Shown: positions 46,622-55,308 of the stretch, in pieces | Layout of the letters: the number at the start of each line of letters is the position of its first letter | Numbering within the stretch: position 1 is the stretch's first letter | Assembly (NCBI RefSeq): GCF_000422945.1 | Contig: NZ_AUHA01000002.1 | Span: 744,001 to 808,000, forward strand | Direction: 5' to 3' | DNA: 64,000 bases | Source: Daejeonella oryzae DSM 19973 | GTDB lineage: Bacteria > Bacteroidota > Bacteroidia > Sphingobacteriales > Sphingobacteriaceae | Program-made: the position numbers and the translations under genes | The notes under the pieces: generated by a model | The model's input: the letters and a program-made list of their open reading frames with translations, nothing else | Databases searched by the model: none | What the model was told of the DNA's origin: nothing

Positions 46622-46651
46622 ATCCGCAGAATTGATTTTACTGAACAGCAT

Positions 46652-47386
46652 ATGATAACAATCAGAGCTTTCAGAGCTATTGATGATTATGATGCTTGTG
46701 AAAAATTTATGTGGGGGCACCGCAAAGTATTAGAAAATATTGGGGTGAAAAAGTTAACCTCGTCTAAAGACGAGTGGATGACTAATCCGGCTGCTTTTGT
46801 AATTATTGTCGAAACCGAGGATCGCTCAAAAGTTTATGGAGGCGCCCGTGTAAATGTAGCCGGCGGAACACAGCAATTGCCCATTGAAGAAGCTACAGGC
46901 TATTTAGATGATTCTATTTATAAAATAGTTAAAGAACATGCAATTACGGGAACCGGGGAAATTTGCGGGTTATGGAATTCACGGGAGGTGACGGGCATGG
47001 GTATTGGAAGCGTTTTTTTAACTCGTGCCTGCGTTGCCATTTGCAAATTTATTGGCCTGCAGACCCTATTCGGGCTTGCAGCACCTTATACAGTAAAAAT
47101 GGCACAGGATGTTGGTTATCAAATACTCGATACAATTGGTAATAACGGGACTTTTTATTACCCAAAACTGGATCTTGTTGCCACCGCCCTTGTTCTAAAT
47201 GATGTAAATACTATTATGCTAGCCGAACCTTTTGAAAAGGAACGCATTTTCAGCTTACGCGAAGATCCTAATCAGCTTTCGGTAGAAATTTTAAGAAAAA
47301 AAGAATTAGAAATACAATACTACCTTCAGTTACCCAATATAGAAAGTTGGTATAATTCAGGGATTATTGAAAGAATTATCAGGTAA
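46652..47386 (+). CDS. GNAT-fold / autoinducer-synthase-like acyltransferase
   Basis: A 244-residue cytosolic protein. The segment VYGGARVNVAGGTQQLPIEEA at about 61-81, followed by GEICGLWNSREVTGMGIGSVFLTRACVAICKFIG (about 102-135 in pieces), resembles the LuxI/FeeM branch of GNAT enzymes: a Gly-Ala-Arg strand, a Leu-Pro element, then a conserved Glu strand and a Gly-rich acceptor loop (G115-G119) that would hold an acyl thioester. N-acyl amino acid synthases have a similar layout. It overlaps the sensor kinase gene by one base (TAATG), so they are coupled. The product is not known. Confidence 0.6.
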   Translation: MITIRAFRAIDDYDACEKFMWGHRKVLENIGVKKLTSSKDEWMTNPAAFVIIVETEDRSKVYGGARVNVAGGTQQLPIEEATGYLDDSIYKIVKEHAITGTGEICGLWNSREVTGMGIGSVFLTRACVAICKFIGLQTLFGLAAPYTVKMAQDVGYQILDTIGNNGTFYYPKLDLVATALVLNDVNTIMLAEPFEKERIFSLREDPNQLSVEILRKKELEIQYYLQLPNIESWYNSGIIERIIR

Positions 47387-49542
47387 TGAAGCATCGGCTA
47401 AAATATTTAATACTGTGCATTTTTCTTTCCACAACAGGATTTATAAGTCTTGCTCAATCGCCAATTATTTTTGATTCTGATAACACTCAAAAATATATCG
47501 GGAAACAGGTTTCTGTTTTCCAGGATAGTACGGGTACACTAAACTTTGAGGAAGTTGCTCAGAAACCTGATCTATTTAAAAAATCACAAAATGATGTTCC
47601 TAATCTTGGAATCACTGAGTCCAATAACTGGGTTCGGTTTAATGTAAAGAATCAGTCGTCATCTGATAAAATCATTATAAATCTGGCAGCACCATCCATA
47701 GATAAGGCAACTTTATACGTGCTTCATGCCAATAACAAAGTTGACAGCAGTTCAGTTTATATCAATACCCCTATTAAAAACCGAACATATAAACACCAGT
47801 TTTTACTTTTTGATGCAGCGTTACAGCCTTCGGAAGAGGTAGTCTGCTTTTTAAAAATTAAAAGTTATAAGCAAATTCTTGCTCCCATTACTCTGGAAAA
47901 CCCTCAAAGTATTTTGAACGAGATAAGTAAAACGGACACTCTGGCGGGAATATATTTCGGAATTATGCTGGCCATGCTTTTATACAATCTGTTTATCTAT
48001 TTCTCTGTTCGCGATAGCAGCTATTTGGTATATGTTAATTATATATTTTGGGTTACACTAACTCAGGCCGCTTTACTAGGTTACTCCAACCGGTTCTCCT
48101 GGGGAGAAAGCATCTGGCTTAGTCCCTATTTGATAACTATCAGCGGAGCACTGGTAGGAATTGCTACGGGCAGCTTTTCTAAATCTTTTCTGCGAACCAC
48201 TACTTATTTGCCAAAAATAAACCTCTTTATTAATTTGATTATAGGAGCCGATGTTCTGGCTATCATTTTGATTATTGCAGGATTTCCCATTATCAGTTAT
48301 AATATTGTTAACGCCGCAGCTGCCTTGGGCTCCATAATAATCTTATTTGCGGCTTACAAGGTTACACTGAAAAACTATAAGCCAGCCAAGTTTTTCTTAA
48401 TCGCATGGTCTGTATTTTTGTTATCGGTAGTATTATTTGTATTGAAAGATTACGGCATTTTGCCTTATAATTTCATAACCGTTCACAGCTTGCAGCTGGG
48501 TTCTGCAATAGAAGTATTCCTTTTATCAATAGCGCTTGCAGACCGTATTAATATTCTTAAAAAAGAAAAAGAAATTTCCCAGGCCGAGGCTTTACATGCT
48601 GCAAATGAAAATGCCCGAATTATTCGTGAGCAAAACATTATACTTGAAGCCAAAGTGCAGGAAAGGACTGTGGAGTTAAGTGTTACCAATGTTGAATTGC
48701 ACAACGCAATGATAGATTTGAAAGAAGCTGAAGCTCATTTAATTGAGTCAGAAAAAATGGCTTCTCTTGGTTTACTCACAGCAGGAATAGCACATGAAAT
48801 TAACAACCCGATAAATTTCGTTACCTCTAATATAAAACCATTAAGGCGTGATGTCGACCAGCTATTAGAATCAATCAACTGGCTTCAGGAAATTTGCTGT
48901 TCCGATTTAAGTATTGAACAAAAGCAGCAACAAATAGAAGAACATAAAGATGAAATTGATTTTGACTATCTTAAACTCGAAATAGACCAGCTATTGAACG
49001 GTATTAAAGAAGGTGCATCACGTACAGAAGAAATTGTAAAGGGCTTGCGTGTGTTTTCACGCCTGGATGAAGATGATTTGAAAAAAGCTGATATGAACGA
49101 AGGGCTTAATTCAACTTTGACTATCGTGAATAATCTCTTAACCAATAAGATAACACTTCAAAAAGTATATGGGGAAATTCCATTGATAGAATGCTACCCC
49201 GGAAAATTAAACCAGGTTTTTCTTAACATTATTACAAATGCGATTTTTGCCGTCAAACAGAAATTTAAAGAGGAGCCAGGAGGTAATATTATTATTACAA
49301 GCAACTATCGGGACAACCGTGTGTTTATAAAAATTCAGGATAATGGAACCGGAATGGATGAAAAAACCCGTAAAAAGATATTTGAGCCCTTTTTTACAAC
49401 TAAAGATGTAGGCGAAGGTACCGGACTGGGTATGTCTATTGCGTATAATACTATCCGGAAACATCATGGAGAAATTTCCGTAAACTCCACTCCCGGAGTA
49501 GGAAGCGAATTTATTATTGAACTACCTCTTAACCTGGAATAG
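47386..49542 (+). CDS. 7TM-DISM sensor histidine kinase
   Basis: A 718-residue membrane kinase. Order: signal peptide (1-23, ending ISLAQ), 7TMR-DISMED2 extracytoplasmic domain (about 30-165), seven membrane segments (about 180-390), a coiled coil (about 395-455), the dimerisation domain with phospho-acceptor H470 in GIAHEINNP, and the HATPase domain (N box NIITNAIFAV, G1 DNGTGMDEK, G2 GEGTGLGMSI). 7TM-DISM proteins are thought to sense carbohydrates or small ligands. Located directly after the acyltransferase with a one-base overlap, it may sense the acyltransferase product; the RR-kinase that follows overlaps its end closely. Confidence 0.9.
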   Translation: MKHRLKYLILCIFLSTTGFISLAQSPIIFDSDNTQKYIGKQVSVFQDSTGTLNFEEVAQKPDLFKKSQNDVPNLGITESNNWVRFNVKNQSSSDKIIINLAAPSIDKATLYVLHANNKVDSSSVYINTPIKNRTYKHQFLLFDAALQPSEEVVCFLKIKSYKQILAPITLENPQSILNEISKTDTLAGIYFGIMLAMLLYNLFIYFSVRDSSYLVYVNYIFWVTLTQAALLGYSNRFSWGESIWLSPYLITISGALVGIATGSFSKSFLRTTTYLPKINLFINLIIGADVLAIILIIAGFPIISYNIVNAAAALGSIIILFAAYKVTLKNYKPAKFFLIAWSVFLLSVVLFVLKDYGILPYNFITVHSLQLGSAIEVFLLSIALADRINILKKEKEISQAEALHAANENARIIREQNIILEAKVQERTVELSVTNVELHNAMIDLKEAEAHLIESEKMASLGLLTAGIAHEINNPINFVTSNIKPLRRDVDQLLESINWLQEICCSDLSIEQKQQQIEEHKDEIDFDYLKLEIDQLLNGIKEGASRTEEIVKGLRVFSRLDEDDLKKADMNEGLNSTLTIVNNLLTNKITLQKVYGEIPLIECYPGKLNQVFLNIITNAIFAVKQKFKEEPGGNIIITSNYRDNRVFIKIQDNGTGMDEKTRKKIFEPFFTTKDVGEGTGLGMSIAYNTIRKHHGEISVNSTPGVGSEFIIELPLNLE

Positions 49543-49546
49543 CTAC

Positions 49547-50650
49547 ATGGTGAACCAATTAGAAAAACCCAAGAAAATAAAATTACTGTATGTAGATGAC
49601 GAAGTTAATAACCTCACCGGGTTTAAGGCTTCGTTTCGGTTAATGTATAATGTGTTAATTGCTAATAATACTACAGAAGCTCTTGAACACTTAAATAATC
49701 ATCCTGATATACAGGTTATTTTTTGTGACCAGCGAATGCCCGACAAAACAGGCGTTCAGTTTTTTGAAGAAATCAGAAGCACTTTTCCGGATCCGATACG
49801 CATATTAATTACCGGATTTACGGATATAGAAACGGTTATTGATGCCATTAATATTGGAAATATTTTCAGGTACATTAAAAAACCATGGTCAGAACCTGAT
49901 ATTATAACCGCTGTTAATGAGGCCAACCAATTTTACGTTGCCAATAAATTAATGGAAACCAAAAATGCGGAGCTTCAAAAGGCGTATATAGAACTGGATA
50001 AGTTTGCCTACAGTGTAACTCATGATATACGCGGACCGCTTTTGAGTATAATGGGAGCAATTGATGTTGCCCAGTATATGGATACCATTGATGAAGTCAA
50101 AGAGATGCTTGTGCTGATGAGAGAATCTGTTAATAATCTCGAAGGCTTTATCCAGAGCATTCATGATTATCATAATGTACAACGTGGAGCACTGGTTATT
50201 TCAGAGCTTAATTTCAATGATCTGGTACAGGAACAAATTGTTACCCATCAGCTTACCGCAAAAATGAATCATGTGGAGTTTAAAACTGATGTAACCCAGA
50301 CTGAAGTTTTTAGGGGTGATAATATGTCTATGAAAATTATCCTTAACAATCTCTTGTCTAATGCTTTCAAATACCAGCAAAAATATAACGAAGAGAAACT
50401 GGTCGAACTATCGGTAAAAGTTGAAAAAGGTTTCGCTATTATTGAAGTTAAGGATAATGGTATTGGTATTGCCGGAAACCATATTGGAGAAATATTCAAC
50501 ATGTTTTTCAGAGCAAGTTCACAGGAATCAGGCTCAGGTTTTGGTCTTTATAACGTTAAAGATGCACTGCTAAAATTAAACGGAGAGATAAAAGTAGAAT
50601 CGGCACTCAACCAGGGAACCACTTTCCAGGTAAAAATACGTAACAAATAA
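49547..50650 (+). CDS. Hybrid receiver-histidine kinase
   Basis: A 367-residue cytosolic protein starting at the ATG at 49547 (MVNQLEKPKK), five bases after the sensor kinase stop. An N-terminal receiver has D61 in FCDQRMPD and a KKPW motif (K at about 112). A helical linker leads to the kinase dimerisation segment with H159 in AYSVTHDIRGPLLS, then an HATPase domain (NNLLSNAFKY, DNGIGIAG, SGSGFGLYNVKDAL). It would take phosphate from the upstream kinase and act as a second relay. The receiver closely resembles that at 44684-45148. Confidence 0.88.
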   Translation: MVNQLEKPKKIKLLYVDDEVNNLTGFKASFRLMYNVLIANNTTEALEHLNNHPDIQVIFCDQRMPDKTGVQFFEEIRSTFPDPIRILITGFTDIETVIDAINIGNIFRYIKKPWSEPDIITAVNEANQFYVANKLMETKNAELQKAYIELDKFAYSVTHDIRGPLLSIMGAIDVAQYMDTIDEVKEMLVLMRESVNNLEGFIQSIHDYHNVQRGALVISELNFNDLVQEQIVTHQLTAKMNHVEFKTDVTQTEVFRGDNMSMKIILNNLLSNAFKYQQKYNEEKLVELSVKVEKGFAIIEVKDNGIGIAGNHIGEIFNMFFRASSQESGSGFGLYNVKDALLKLNGEIKVESALNQGTTFQVKIRNK

Positions 50651-50676
50651 AATCAGGAGTACGTATTAATTGTATA

Positions 50677-51096
50677 ATGCAAAAAATAAGCCCTGAATTT
50701 ATAATCATAGACGATAGTAAGTTAGATTGTTTTATAGCCGAAAAAATTATTCAGAATACAGGTCAGTATAAAGTTCAAACATTTATGCAGGCCGGCTTAG
50801 TGATTGATTTAATAAAAAATACACTTTCTTTTAACGACTCCAGAACGATTATTCTGCTTGATATTCAAATGCCATTGATGAATGGATTTGAGTTTGCTGA
50901 GGAATTTGAAAAATTTCCATCTTCAATTAAAAACAGATTTCATATTTTCATGATATCATCTTCTGTAAACGATTCAGACCGCAATCGGATAAATGATTTC
51001 CCATCCATTATTAAGCTGTTTTGTAAGCCTTTAACAAAATCAATGGTTACTGAAATGACTGATCACGCTATTGCGTATCTTTCACATTCTGCATAA
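50677..51096 (+). CDS. Stand-alone CheY-like response regulator
   Basis: A 139-residue receiver: acidic DD at 12-13, phospho-acceptor D62 in [11 protein letters not shown], conserved Ser/Thr near 94 and K117 in FCKPLTK. It lacks an output domain. It starts 26 bases after the hybrid kinase and completes the phosphorelay operon. Its 3' end overlaps the convergent slipin gene by 29 bases. Confidence 0.85.
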   Translation: MQKISPEFIIIDDSKLDCFIAEKIIQNTGQYKVQTFMQAGLVIDLIKNTLSFNDSRTIILLDIQMPLMNGFEFAEEFEKFPSSIKNRFHIFMISSSVNDSDRNRINDFPSIIKLFCKPLTKSMVTEMTDHAIAYLSHSA

Positions 51097-51838
51097 AAGG
51101 TTTCATAAAATCTATCGGCACAGGAAAAATTGTAGTCGAATTATTTTCAGTAGCTATTTCCCGCAAGGTTTGTAAATACCGCAAAGTTAGAGCACTTGGT
51201 TGTTCTGCCAGAATTTTGGCTGCATCTGCCAGCCGTTGTGAAGCCTGGAATTCACCTTCTGCTGAAATAACCTTCGATCTCCTTTCACGTTCTGCTTCGG
51301 CCTGTTTAGCCATTGCCCGCTGCATTTCCTGTGGGAGATCTATCTGTTTAACTTCTACCGTAGAAACTTTTATCCCCCAGGGTTCGGTATTAGTGTCGAT
51401 TATTTGTTGCAATTTATGATTGATTTTTTCCCGTTGCGACAATAGATCATCTAATTCTGATTGTCCCAAAACACTTCTTAATGTCGTTTGAGAAAATTGC
51501 GAAGTGGCCATCAAATAATTTTCGACTTCAATAATTGCTTTTTGCGGCTGTATAACCCGAAAATAAATTACTGCATTCACTTTTATAGATACATTATCAC
51601 TTGTAATTACATCCTGCGGCGGAACATCCATTACAACCGTTCGAAGGCTCACTTTAACCATACGATCGATAAAAGGAATCAGCAATATTATTCCCGGTCC
51701 TTTAACTCCTCCTTCCAATACACGGCCCAGTCTGAAAACTACCCCCCGCTCATATTCATTCAGAATTTTTATTGCACTGGATAAGAATATTATAGCAAAT
51801 ACGGCAATAACGACGAAGGTAATCGGAAACTGTTCCAT
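51068..51838 (-). CDS. Slipin / stomatin-like SPFH membrane protein
   Basis: A 256-residue protein with an N-terminal membrane segment (about 7-24), a stomatin/SPFH domain ([25 protein letters not shown] near 26-50), the coiled PHB region with [21 protein letters not shown], and a C-terminal tail. Slipins form membrane microdomain scaffolds. It follows an nfeD gene by 56 bases on the same strand; stomatin-NfeD pairs are a widely conserved operon. Its 3' end overlaps the receiver gene on the opposite strand by 29 bases. Confidence 0.93.
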   Translation of the reverse strand: MEQFPITFVVIAVFAIIFLSSAIKILNEYERGVVFRLGRVLEGGVKGPGIILLIPFIDRMVKVSLRTVVMDVPPQDVITSDNVSIKVNAVIYFRVIQPQKAIIEVENYLMATSQFSQTTLRSVLGQSELDDLLSQREKINHKLQQIIDTNTEPWGIKVSTVEVKQIDLPQEMQRAMAKQAEAERERRSKVISAEGEFQASQRLADAAKILAEQPSALTLRYLQTLREIATENNSTTIFPVPIDFMKPFMQNVKDTQ

Positions 51839-51894
51839 AGTTAATAATTTAATGAATTATTAAGATACCTATTATTATGATAAAACCCGGATAA

Positions 51895-53184
51895 TTAAAG
51901 CTCCGGATTTCTGAGTTTTTCTACAAATAAAGTCAGATTCCGGATAGCTGTTACTTTGATTTTCTCTCCTTTTTTTATAATGCCGGTTTTGGATTCGGCA
52001 TTCCAGATCTCACCGTGTACCTGTACATTTCCAACAGGATTGAGCAGGCTCAGGGATTCGCCGGTTTCACCTATTATTCCTTCTTCACCGCTCAAGGGTT
52101 TGGCCCGCTGAGCCTTTAAACCCATCGAAATAATCACCAGAAAAAATAAGGCACTAAAGAGTGTCGCAGTAATAATTACGCCGGCAGAAATACGGATAAA
52201 TTCCAGAGACGAGCTTTTCTCAAACAGCATCACTGAACCCAAGGCCATAGCAATTGCACCACCAAGTCCCAGAAGGCCCTGACTAACTATTTTTATTTCA
52301 AGAAAGAAAAGGATTATACCGAACAAAATAAGCGCTAAACCCGCATAATTAACCGGCAATGTATGAAGTGAGTAAAACGCAAGAATTAGACTGATTACTC
52401 CTACCACGCCGGGTACAATTGCTCCGGGACTATATAATTCGAATAAAATCCCATAAATCCCAAGAAGCATTAGAATATAAGCCACACTCGGATCGCTTAT
52501 CAGGTTGAGTATTTTTTCTGAAGCGGTCATTTCGAGTTCTACTATTCGGGCGTCATTTGTATTTAAAACTTTCGAACCGCTATTTAATGTAATGGTCCTG
52601 CCATCCAGCTTTTCTAGCAAATCCAATTCAGAATTGGCAATCAGGTCGATAACATTCTTTTCTAATGCTTCATTTCCGGTTATGGAAATACTTTTACGTA
52701 CTGCTTCTTCTGACCAATCTAAATTGCGGCTACGTTTCTGGGCAATACTCCTTATAAATGCTGCAGCATCATTAGTAGCTTTTTCATTCATGATAGTATC
52801 TGATTTGCCGTCTAAATTTACAGGATGGGCAGCACCAATATTAGTTCCGGGAGCCATTGCCGCCACATGAGCGGCCAGAGTAATAAACACCCCTGCAGAT
52901 CCTGCGTGTGCTCCTTCCGGGAACACAAATACAACAACCGGAACTGTTGAGCTAAGTATATCGCTCACAATGGCCCGGGTGGATTTTAACAATCCACCTG
53001 GAGTATTTAAACTGATAAGCAGACACTCTGCTTTTTCAGTTTTAGCTTTCTCAATTCCCTTATGTATAAATGATGCTGTAAGAGGACTAATCGGCCCATC
53101 AACATGAAGACTTACAACAGTTTGAGACCGACCGGCAAAAGGAAGCAAAAGAATAAATACATTAAATATGATTCGCAGTACCAT
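51895..53184 (-). CDS. nfeD: NfeD-family membrane serine protease
   Basis: A 429-residue long-form NfeD: signal peptide (1-20), ClpP/S49-like protease domain with NTPGGLLKST, then GAHAGSAGVF near 91-100 carrying the catalytic Ser and a downstream Lys candidate in MNEKATNDAAA, a block of membrane segments (about 235-355), and an OB-fold C-terminal domain (about 365-425). Family members cut stomatin-type partners, and the slipin gene lies directly downstream. Confidence 0.9.
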   Translation of the reverse strand: MVLRIIFNVFILLLPFAGRSQTVVSLHVDGPISPLTASFIHKGIEKAKTEKAECLLISLNTPGGLLKSTRAIVSDILSSTVPVVVFVFPEGAHAGSAGVFITLAAHVAAMAPGTNIGAAHPVNLDGKSDTIMNEKATNDAAAFIRSIAQKRSRNLDWSEEAVRKSISITGNEALEKNVIDLIANSELDLLEKLDGRTITLNSGSKVLNTNDARIVELEMTASEKILNLISDPSVAYILMLLGIYGILFELYSPGAIVPGVVGVISLILAFYSLHTLPVNYAGLALILFGIILFFLEIKIVSQGLLGLGGAIAMALGSVMLFEKSSSLEFIRISAGVIITATLFSALFFLVIISMGLKAQRAKPLSGEEGIIGETGESLSLLNPVGNVQVHGEIWNAESKTGIIKKGEKIKVTAIRNLTLFVEKLRNPEL

Positions 53185-53362
53185 TGATTCTAAGCTTGGT
53201 TAAAATCCTGAATAACTATTTAAATCTTAATATACTGATTTTAAGAAGTATTGGCAACAGTTAGGGCAGATTGAGGAAAGCACCTTGCAACATTACAACC
53301 TGCAAAACAGACTCTAATTTTTAGGTATTAAAAAATATTTTAAAAAAATTAAAAAATTCATG

Positions 53363-53390
53363 TTGTCTTCATCTTGTCCCAACATATTTG
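53363..53390 (+). promoter_or_regulatory. Possible promoter for the Lys-rich exported protein
   Basis: TTG at 53363-53365 and CATATTTG at 53383-53390 are separated by 17 bases, a one-mismatch fit to the Bacteroidota consensus, 45 bases before the ATG at 53435. The rest of the 250-base gap (53185-53434) is AT-rich with no other clear feature. Confidence 0.35.
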
Positions 53391-53434
53391 TATCAATAAG
53401 TTATAAGGATTTAATAAACCAAAAAATATAGATC

Positions 53435-54037
53435 ATGAAAACCAAATTATTAGCCGCAGCAGCATTATTATTTACGACCTCCGCATTTGCACAAACAACA
53501 GAGAATACTAAAAAAGAACATGGAACTGCTGTAAGTACCAGCGCCAAATCTCAAACTGAAGCCGGCGTAAAGGGTTCTGAAATAAGCATTTTAGCTTCTT
53601 CAAAATCTCAGGCATCGCTAAACAGAAAAAATCAAACAACAGATGAACGTCAAAAAAGCAAAGCAGAACGTGTAGAAGCCCGAAAGGCGAAAAAGCAGGA
53701 GCAGAAAGCAATGATAGAAGGCATCAAATCTGAAAATAAAATCAGATCAGAAGCAAAGCTAGGAGAAGTTAAATCTGAAATTGACGCTCGCAAGGAATTA
53801 TTAATTGAGAAAAAGAAAGAAGCAAAAGCAAAAAGAGCTGTTTCTGAAGATGGAATTTTGAAAGCAGAAACTAAGTCAAAGTCAAAAATTGATAAAGCCT
53901 CCCGCAAAACTGAAAAGTCTAATCGCCCGGAAAAAATTAAAACCGGTGTAAGAGCAGGAGCAGATGTTAAATTGGGTCGCCCAGGTATTAAGAAAAAAGT
54001 TCAGGGTTCCGCCGGCCTTGGTCTTGGCAATTTGTAA
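53435..54037 (+). CDS. Exported Lys/Glu/Ala-rich protein of unknown function
   Basis: A 200-residue protein with a clear signal peptide (MKTKLLAAAALLFTTSAFAQ) and a strongly basic, low-complexity body rich in Lys, Glu, Ala, Ser (for example KAERVEARKAKKQEQKA), with predicted long helices and a Gly-rich C-terminus (GSAGLGLGNL). No named family is recognised. A terminator follows at 54066-54102. The gene lies upstream of a second basic exported protein and a two-component system. Confidence 0.6.
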   Translation: MKTKLLAAAALLFTTSAFAQTTENTKKEHGTAVSTSAKSQTEAGVKGSEISILASSKSQASLNRKNQTTDERQKSKAERVEARKAKKQEQKAMIEGIKSENKIRSEAKLGEVKSEIDARKELLIEKKKEAKAKRAVSEDGILKAETKSKSKIDKASRKTEKSNRPEKIKTGVRAGADVKLGRPGIKKKVQGSAGLGLGNL

Positions 54038-54065
54038 TCGGCTTCACTATATAGTAGTTTTTTTT

Positions 54066-54102
54066 AGGAAGTTTGTCGCACGCAGCGTCAAGCTTCCTTT
54101 TT
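54066..54102 (+). terminator. Hairpin terminator between the two basic exported protein genes
   Basis: AGGAAG and CTTCCTT enclose an extended, imperfect stem (TTTGTCGC with GCGTCAAG), followed by TTTTT. It lies 28 bases after the stop of the upstream gene and would separate it from the gene at 54118. Confidence 0.6.
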
Positions 54103-54109
54103 ATATTTG
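54102..54109 (+). promoter_or_regulatory. Putative -7 box eight bases before a start codon
   Basis: TATATTTG fits TAnnTTTG and ends eight bases before the ATG at 54118, overlapping the T-tract of the terminator. A convincing -33 TTTG at 17-21 bases is lacking. Confidence 0.3.
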
Positions 54110-54117
54110 TCATCTGA

Positions 54118-54450
54118 ATGAATAAGTTACTTATTTTAAAATCTTTATTTTATATCTGCTTGATTATCCTCGCATCATCATCAGCTTTTGCAAAAAAAAT
54201 TATTTCCGTACCTGCAAAAACAATATTTACATTATCGGCTGACTCAACCATCAAAAAACAACCTGCTTCAACCGATAAGAAGAAAGAAGAAGTTAAAGAT
54301 GAAATAAAGAAACCAGAGATTAAAGAAGTACCTAAATCCAGGCGTCAGCTAAAACCCATCGCTGTTAAGCCTAAAATTAAAACGCCTGTTAAAATAAGGC
54401 CCGTAATTAAAAGGCCTGCAGGATTAATCCGGAAAACTTTAGGAAGATAA
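54118..54450 (+). CDS. Small exported Lys/Pro-rich protein of unknown function
   Basis: A 110-residue protein with a signal (to about SSAFAKK) and a basic, Lys/Pro-rich body (KKEEVKDEIKKPEIKEVPKSR and a run of KP and RP dipeptides to the end). It may be an intrinsically disordered periplasmic peptide. No family is recognised. It starts an operon with the barrel protein and the OmpR/kinase pair. Confidence 0.55.
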   Translation: MNKLLILKSLFYICLIILASSSAFAKKIISVPAKTIFTLSADSTIKKQPASTDKKKEEVKDEIKKPEIKEVPKSRRQLKPIAVKPKIKTPVKIRPVIKRPAGLIRKTLGR

Positions 54451-54471
54451 TCCAATTTGCAAAGAAAGAGC

Positions 54472-55299
54472 ATGAAGTATTTATACATATTATTAATATG
54501 TGGAGGGCTTGTTAAATCAAGCTCTGCACAGCAGGATTCTACAGCTAAATCATCCCTAACACTTGCCGCCATATACGGAAACACGGCCAATTATTTCGGT
54601 CAGACTACAGAAGAAAAACTGCCTTACGTGCTTTCCTATGGAGCCTATAAACTTAAAAGCGGAATATATTTTTCGGCAAGTGCGCTAAATTTATTAAACA
54701 GTTCCAGTATTGCATCAGCTGTTGACCTTTCTGCCGGATACGGGTTTAATTTACTTAAAAATGTACCGGCAAGTATTAGTTATACACGTTCCTTTTACGA
54801 AAAAAATTCCCCTTTAATACAAACATCCAATGAAAATAATATAAATGGAGAGTTATCTTTTACTCATTTTCTCAAAACCGGTATAAGTGCTGATTATGCA
54901 TTTGGCCAGCAAAATGATGTGTTTGTTTCTTTAAGTAATTCGAAATTAATTGACCTGGGAAGCCTTTTTAGTGATAAAGATTTTATCTCGCTTGAACCAG
55001 GCATTAGCATAATAGCCGGATCTCAGCGTTTTTACCGATCCTATACCACAGAGAGAGAAAAAAGGAAAAAATTGCTTGATCCCCTGTTTCCGGGCCAGCG
55101 GCCGGAACCAGTTACCACTACCGTAGAATCAACAAGTTTTAACGTAATGGCATATATGCTCAGTGTACCTCTGGCTTACAACCGAACCAATTACAGTATT
55201 GAAGCCGCTTACCAGGCGAGTTTGGCCAGCAAAAATATTGAGAATGCATCTGATAAGCCGGTTTCAATTTTTAACTTGGGTTTTTATTACATGTTTTAA
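54472..55299 (+). CDS. Outer-membrane-like protein of unknown function
   Basis: About 275 residues from the ATG at 54472, with AAAGAAAGAG before it; an upstream TTG at 54457 is also possible. A signal peptide ends near KSSSAQ. The body is beta-rich with alternating strands and a terminal aromatic residue (FNLGFYYMF), as in small outer-membrane barrels. It follows the small Lys/Pro-rich gene and precedes the OmpR regulator by ten bases. Function unknown. Confidence 0.65.
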   Translation: MKYLYILLICGGLVKSSSAQQDSTAKSSLTLAAIYGNTANYFGQTTEEKLPYVLSYGAYKLKSGIYFSASALNLLNSSSIASAVDLSAGYGFNLLKNVPASISYTRSFYEKNSPLIQTSNENNINGELSFTHFLKTGISADYAFGQQNDVFVSLSNSKLIDLGSLFSDKDFISLEPGISIIAGSQRFYRSYTTEREKRKKLLDPLFPGQRPEPVTTTVESTSFNVMAYMLSVPLAYNRTNYSIEAAYQASLASKNIENASDKPVSIFNLGFYYMF

Positions 55300-55308
55300 G
55301 CCGAAGTT

